Below are positions 61,218-64,000 of a stretch of DNA of 64,000 nt, piece by piece. The position numbers were made by a program, and so were the translations under genes. The stretch is from Balanoglossus misakiensis (lineage: Eukaryota; Hemichordata). The first letter of the stretch is position 1, and each line of letters starts with the position of its first letter. Location: positions 248,001 through 312,000 of the forward strand of contig CM082582.2 of assembly GCA_040954595.2 (NCBI GenBank), written 5' to 3'. A model generated the notes under the pieces. The model saw nothing but the letters and a program-made list of their open reading frames with translations, was not told the origin of the DNA and did not search any database.

Positions 61218-62503
61218 AGAGATATTGACGGAATTCAAGAAAAAATAACCATTTTGGCCATATTTTGACAAAAATGGTAAATTTTTAAAAAAATCATAAA
61301 AAATTAACTCTTTTCTTCATTTTCGGAAATATTATGGAGCATGAAGTGTCGTTCTCTTGAAAAAAGTGCTGCAAATTCCAGAAAAGGCGGTATAATTTGA
61401 ATCACCCAAGACAAAATTACCATTTTCGACTTTTTTTCGAAAAATTGTCTTTTTTACAAAATAAATAAGAATAAATTCTTTTCTTAGTTTCAAACGGGTG
61501 GAGATACTTTCCACACGGGTTTTCTAACATTGAATTCCCGTTCATCAACTCAGATTTCCTACAGCATAAGTCGGCTTAAACCCTGACACTCTAGAGCAGA
61601 AACAGTTGCACACTGGTAACGTTGAACAAGTCGATTTTTCTACGGCCTGGCTCGGCTAAATCTCCGTCACAATATGACAGACACTAGCGTACGTTAGCAA
61701 CGGTGATCAAGTCAGATTTTCTACGGCATGGCTTGGATAAAGCACCGGCACTCTAGAGCAGAAACACGCGTACAGAGACCACGTTGATCAAGTCTGATCT
61801 CCTACGGCCTGGCTCGACTAAAACCCCGGCACACTATGACAGACACTAGCGTTCGTTAGCAACGTTGATCAAGTCAGATTTCCTACGGCATGGCTTGGCT
61901 AAAGCCCTGGCACTCTAGAGCAGAAACACGCCTACAGAGACCACGTTGATCTACTCACATTTCCTTCGGCCTGGCACGGCTGATGCCCCGGCACTATATA
62001 TAGGACAGAGACTGGCGTATGTTAACAACGGTAATCACGTCGGGTTTCCTACGGCCTGGCTCAGCTGAAGCCCCGGCACTCTAGATCAGAAACACGCGTA
62101 CAGAGACCACGTTGATCAAGTCTGATCTCCTACGGCTTGGCTCGACTAAAACCCCGGCACACTATGACAGACACTAGCGTTCGTTAGCAACGTTGATCAA
62201 GTCAGATTTCCTACGGCTTGGCTTGGCTAAAACCCTGGCACTCTAGAGCAGAAACACGCGTACAGAGACCACGTTAATCTACTCACATTTCCTTCGGCCT
62301 GGCACGGCTGATGCCCCGGCACTATATATAGGACACAGACTGGCGTAAGTTAACAACGGTAATCACGTCGGGTTTCCTACGGCCTGGCTCAGCTGAAGCC
62401 CCGGCACTCTAGAGCAGAAACAGGCGTACATTGACCACGTTGATCAAGTCAGATTTCGTACGGCGTGACTCGGCTGGTGCACCGGCTCTATATGACACAG
62501 ACT
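61218..62503. repeat. Satellite unit 10, right part, distal end of the array
   Basis: Collinear with 52710-54000, including the extra subrepeat set. It ends within a B-type 81-bp subrepeat at CTCTATATGACACAGACT (62503), where a LINE abuts it. Confidence 0.92.
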
Positions 62504-62712
62504 CGAGAATCATCTCCAGTAAACGCAAAGGCGCTGTTGCTGCTAAAATCGACGTATCCTTTCACCAGGCTAAGCTTTTGCTTGAGTCTAGTTTCTGGCC
62601 ACCAAATGTATTTTGTAGACAGTGGCTAGGTGAACAAAAATTTTCAGAGAGTCAATTAAACCGTATACAAAGAAAAAACGACTCCACAGATGTTGATAGA
62701 TTCGTTCAATAA
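62504..62712 (+). pseudogene. LINE ORF1 C-terminal fragment
   Basis: About 69 codons in the frame ending at the TAA at 62710-62712. It includes VSFHQAKLLLESSFWPPNVF and RQWLGEQKF, resembling the C-terminal end of ORF1 proteins in L2/CR1-type elements (a hydrophobic block followed by WP and RxW). The 5' part is lost by truncation; an upstream ATG at 62431 lies in satellite and only by chance opens the same frame. The stop overlaps the start of ORF2 by 23 bases. Confidence 0.6.
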
Positions 62713-63571
62713 TTTTATTTTTCTGAATCTGTGGATTTATTGTATTTCAATGACTTCTGTAGAAGCGGAACAATTGTTAAACTCTGATTGTTATAGGAAA
62801 TGTAATTCATATTCTTACTCTGAGTTCTGCAACTTGGTTAGTAATACACCTATTTCTACATTCTCTATATCTCATTGTAATGTTCGGTCCCTCAGTCGAA
62901 ACTTTCATGACTTTAAATTGTTTTATGAGTCACTTGATGAATCAAAAATCAAAGTTATAGCATTATCAGAGATTTGGCAGGTTCAAAATAAAGAGCTTTA
63001 TTGTTTAGAAGGCTATCATTTGGAAACAAAATGTCGAAATGACCAGCGGGGTGGGGGAGTTGGGGCATATATAGACTCATCTTTGAATTATACCTCCATT
63101 GAAGCGACTGTAAATCATTCTGAATCTATCTGGCTCAAATTTGACTTGCCAAAGAAAAAATCACTCATTCTTGGAGTAGTGTATAGGAAACCAAACACTA
63201 ATATAGGCGAATTCCTTGAAAGTCTTGAATCTGTATTGACTGATATTGACCGCAAGAAGATGCAGTGCATACTTGTGGGTGACTTTAATGTAAATGCGTC
63301 TGATTTAAATGCATATGAAACGGTTGATCTTAATAATAGTATGTCTTCTTTTAACCTAACTCAGATGATCACTGTGCCAACACGTATATCAGATCATTCA
63401 AGAACGGTTATTGATCATATTTATACAAATATACATAGTCATTTTGTTAATTGTGGAACTATTGATGTTCATCTTGCTGACCATTTGCCTATATTTGCCA
63501 TCTTTGAGGATCTACGTATTTATTTCCAAAAACCAAAGAGACTTTCAGGGACTACCGTAATTTTAATATAG
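62690..63571 (+). CDS. LINE ORF2 N-terminal part: APE-type endonuclease
   Basis: From an ATG at 62690 (alternative internal Met at 62750, before TSVEAEQLL) the frame covers a full APE-like endonuclease. Motifs: HCNVRSL (metal/phosphate Asn), ALSEIW (catalytic Glu), GGGVGAYI, VYRKPN (Tyr), GDFNVN (Asp/Asn), VIDHIYTN and LADHLPIFA (Asp-His). All expected catalytic residues are visible. The protein nicks target DNA to prime reverse transcription. The frame ends at 63571 because of a frameshift near 63535-63550; downstream codons continue in another frame. Confidence 0.88.
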   Translation: MLIDSFNNFIFLNLWIYCISMTSVEAEQLLNSDCYRKCNSYSYSEFCNLVSNTPISTFSISHCNVRSLSRNFHDFKLFYESLDESKIKVIALSEIWQVQNKELYCLEGYHLETKCRNDQRGGGVGAYIDSSLNYTSIEATVNHSESIWLKFDLPKKKSLILGVVYRKPNTNIGEFLESLESVLTDIDRKKMQCILVGDFNVNASDLNAYETVDLNNSMSSFNLTQMITVPTRISDHSRTVIDHIYTNIHSHFVNCGTIDVHLADHLPIFAIFEDLRIYFQKPKRLSGTTVILI

Positions 63572-64000
63572 GTTTATTTCAAGATGAGTTTAGTAGTGTC
63601 AATTGGGCAGCTGTGTATGAGAGTACTGATGCTAATACAGCATATGACTCGTTTTTAACCATTTTCTCGAATATTTGTAATAAGCATGCTCCACTGCTTT
63701 CTAAAAAGCTTAGTTCAAAAAGAAAAATACGGAAACCATGGATAACTGCTGGAATAAAAAAATCAATTGACCAGAAACACAAGCTCTACTCAAATGTCTT
63801 AAAAACTAATTATCGGCCAGACGTCTTTACAAAATACAAATGCTACCGGAACATGCTTACAAATATTCTGAAAAAGGCTAAGCAAGATTATTATTCTGAC
63901 CAGTTTACATACTATCAAGCAGATACTAGTAAGACATGGAAAGTTATTAATGATATTTTGAGGGGTGGTGGTAAACATGTAAATCTACCAAGTAGTTTAC
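63541..64000 (+). pseudogene. LINE ORF2 continuation after frameshift (endonuclease-RT linker)
   Basis: A second open frame picks up at KETFRDYRNFNIGLFQDEFS and runs to the window end without stops. It includes RKIRKPWITAGIKKSI, HKLYSNVLKTNY, LKKAKQDYYSDQF and SKTWKVINDIL, the standard linker between endonuclease and reverse transcriptase in L2/CR1-like elements. A 1-base difference in the A-rich CCAAAAACCAAAG stretch explains the shift; it could be real decay or a sequencing error. Confidence 0.85.

Larger units (their letters stand above)
32478..62503. repeat. Higher-order satellite array, ~2.04 kb unit, split by two LINE copies
   Basis: The anchor CCGCATATAATGTA before a G-run occurs at 33241, 35137, 37190, 39242, 41288, 43332, 45372, 47412, 54264 and 56327. 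Spacings are 1896, 2053, 2052, 2046, 2044, 2040 and 2040 bp up to the first interruption, and 2063 bp after it. Each unit contains: a G-run of 9-17; about 1 kb of AT-rich DNA built from three ~335-bp subrepeats; about 0.9 kb of 81-bp subrepeats; and a ~200-bp linker. It is interrupted by L1/Tx1-like copies at 48116-52709 and 57001-61217. Copies are nearly identical by eye, implying ongoing homogenisation. Short open frames recurring in every unit on the minus strand carry no recognisable domain. Confidence 0.97.
62504..64000 (+). mobile_element. L2/CR1-like LINE, 5' truncated, continues past window end
   Basis: Begins abruptly inside a satellite subrepeat and carries the end of ORF1, a complete-looking endonuclease and the start of the region leading to reverse transcriptase. 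The reverse transcriptase itself would lie beyond 64000. Coding potential is good except for one frameshift, so the insertion is probably recent compared with the other LINEs here. Whether it terminates the array or merely interrupts it cannot be seen. Confidence 0.9.

Noticed and set aside
32478-62503. CRISPR-like array
   Set aside because: Repeats of 81 bp are contiguous without unique spacers, and the context is animal nuclear DNA.

Overview
This is non-coding, repeat-dominated animal nuclear DNA. It is AT-rich. It holds three clades of non-LTR retrotransposons (L2/CR1-like and L1/Tx1-like), palindromic and Harbinger-like MITEs, many microsatellites, several short-period tandem arrays and a 30 kb higher-order satellite. 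The mix fits a marine invertebrate such as a non-vertebrate deuterostome or lophotrochozoan, but nothing here fixes the species. No complete cellular protein-coding gene could be supported. The only candidate for a host gene start is a promoter-like patch with a short ATG reading frame near 26.7-26.86 kb.

Layout. 1-3.2 kb: two Harbinger-like MITEs with TTA target duplications and C/G-run-rich interiors. 4.5-6.4 kb: a degenerate ~152-bp repeat, a perfect 16-bp hairpin and a 370-bp long hairpin. 7.4-12.8 kb: GAT-type microsatellites flanking a 14-copy, ~211-bp array whose monomers carry G-quadruplex-like tracts. 13.4-16.7 kb: two further tandem arrays (~276 bp and ~280 bp) whose units look like small exons between splice-site-like signals; the second is split by a 5'-truncated L2-like LINE with an empty-site paralogue 1.5 kb away. 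18.0-21.3 kb: a microsatellite cluster able to fold on itself, a 91-bp minisatellite and a ~287-bp array. 23.3-24.9 kb: a nested pair of MITEs whose outer member carries a frameshifted coding fragment with an acidic tail. 26.7-28.2 kb: the candidate promoter and two palindromic MITEs. 28.3-32.4 kb: LINE fossils and more palindromes.

32.48-62.50 kb is the main structure: a satellite with a ~2.04 kb unit. Each unit has three ~335-bp AT-rich subrepeats, about eleven 81-bp GC-richer subrepeats alternating as A/B types, and a unique linker ending in a G-run. An L1/Tx1-like ORF2 pseudogene inserted once, making a 44-bp target duplication, and was then duplicated with its flanking satellite as an ~8.9 kb higher-order period. 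The two LINE copies differ by exactly one ~377-bp internal monomer. The array ends at 62503, where another L2/CR1-like LINE with a well-preserved endonuclease domain begins and runs off the window.

The parts do not form a pathway. The window records transposition, unequal exchange and gene conversion in what is probably heterochromatin or a large intergenic region.
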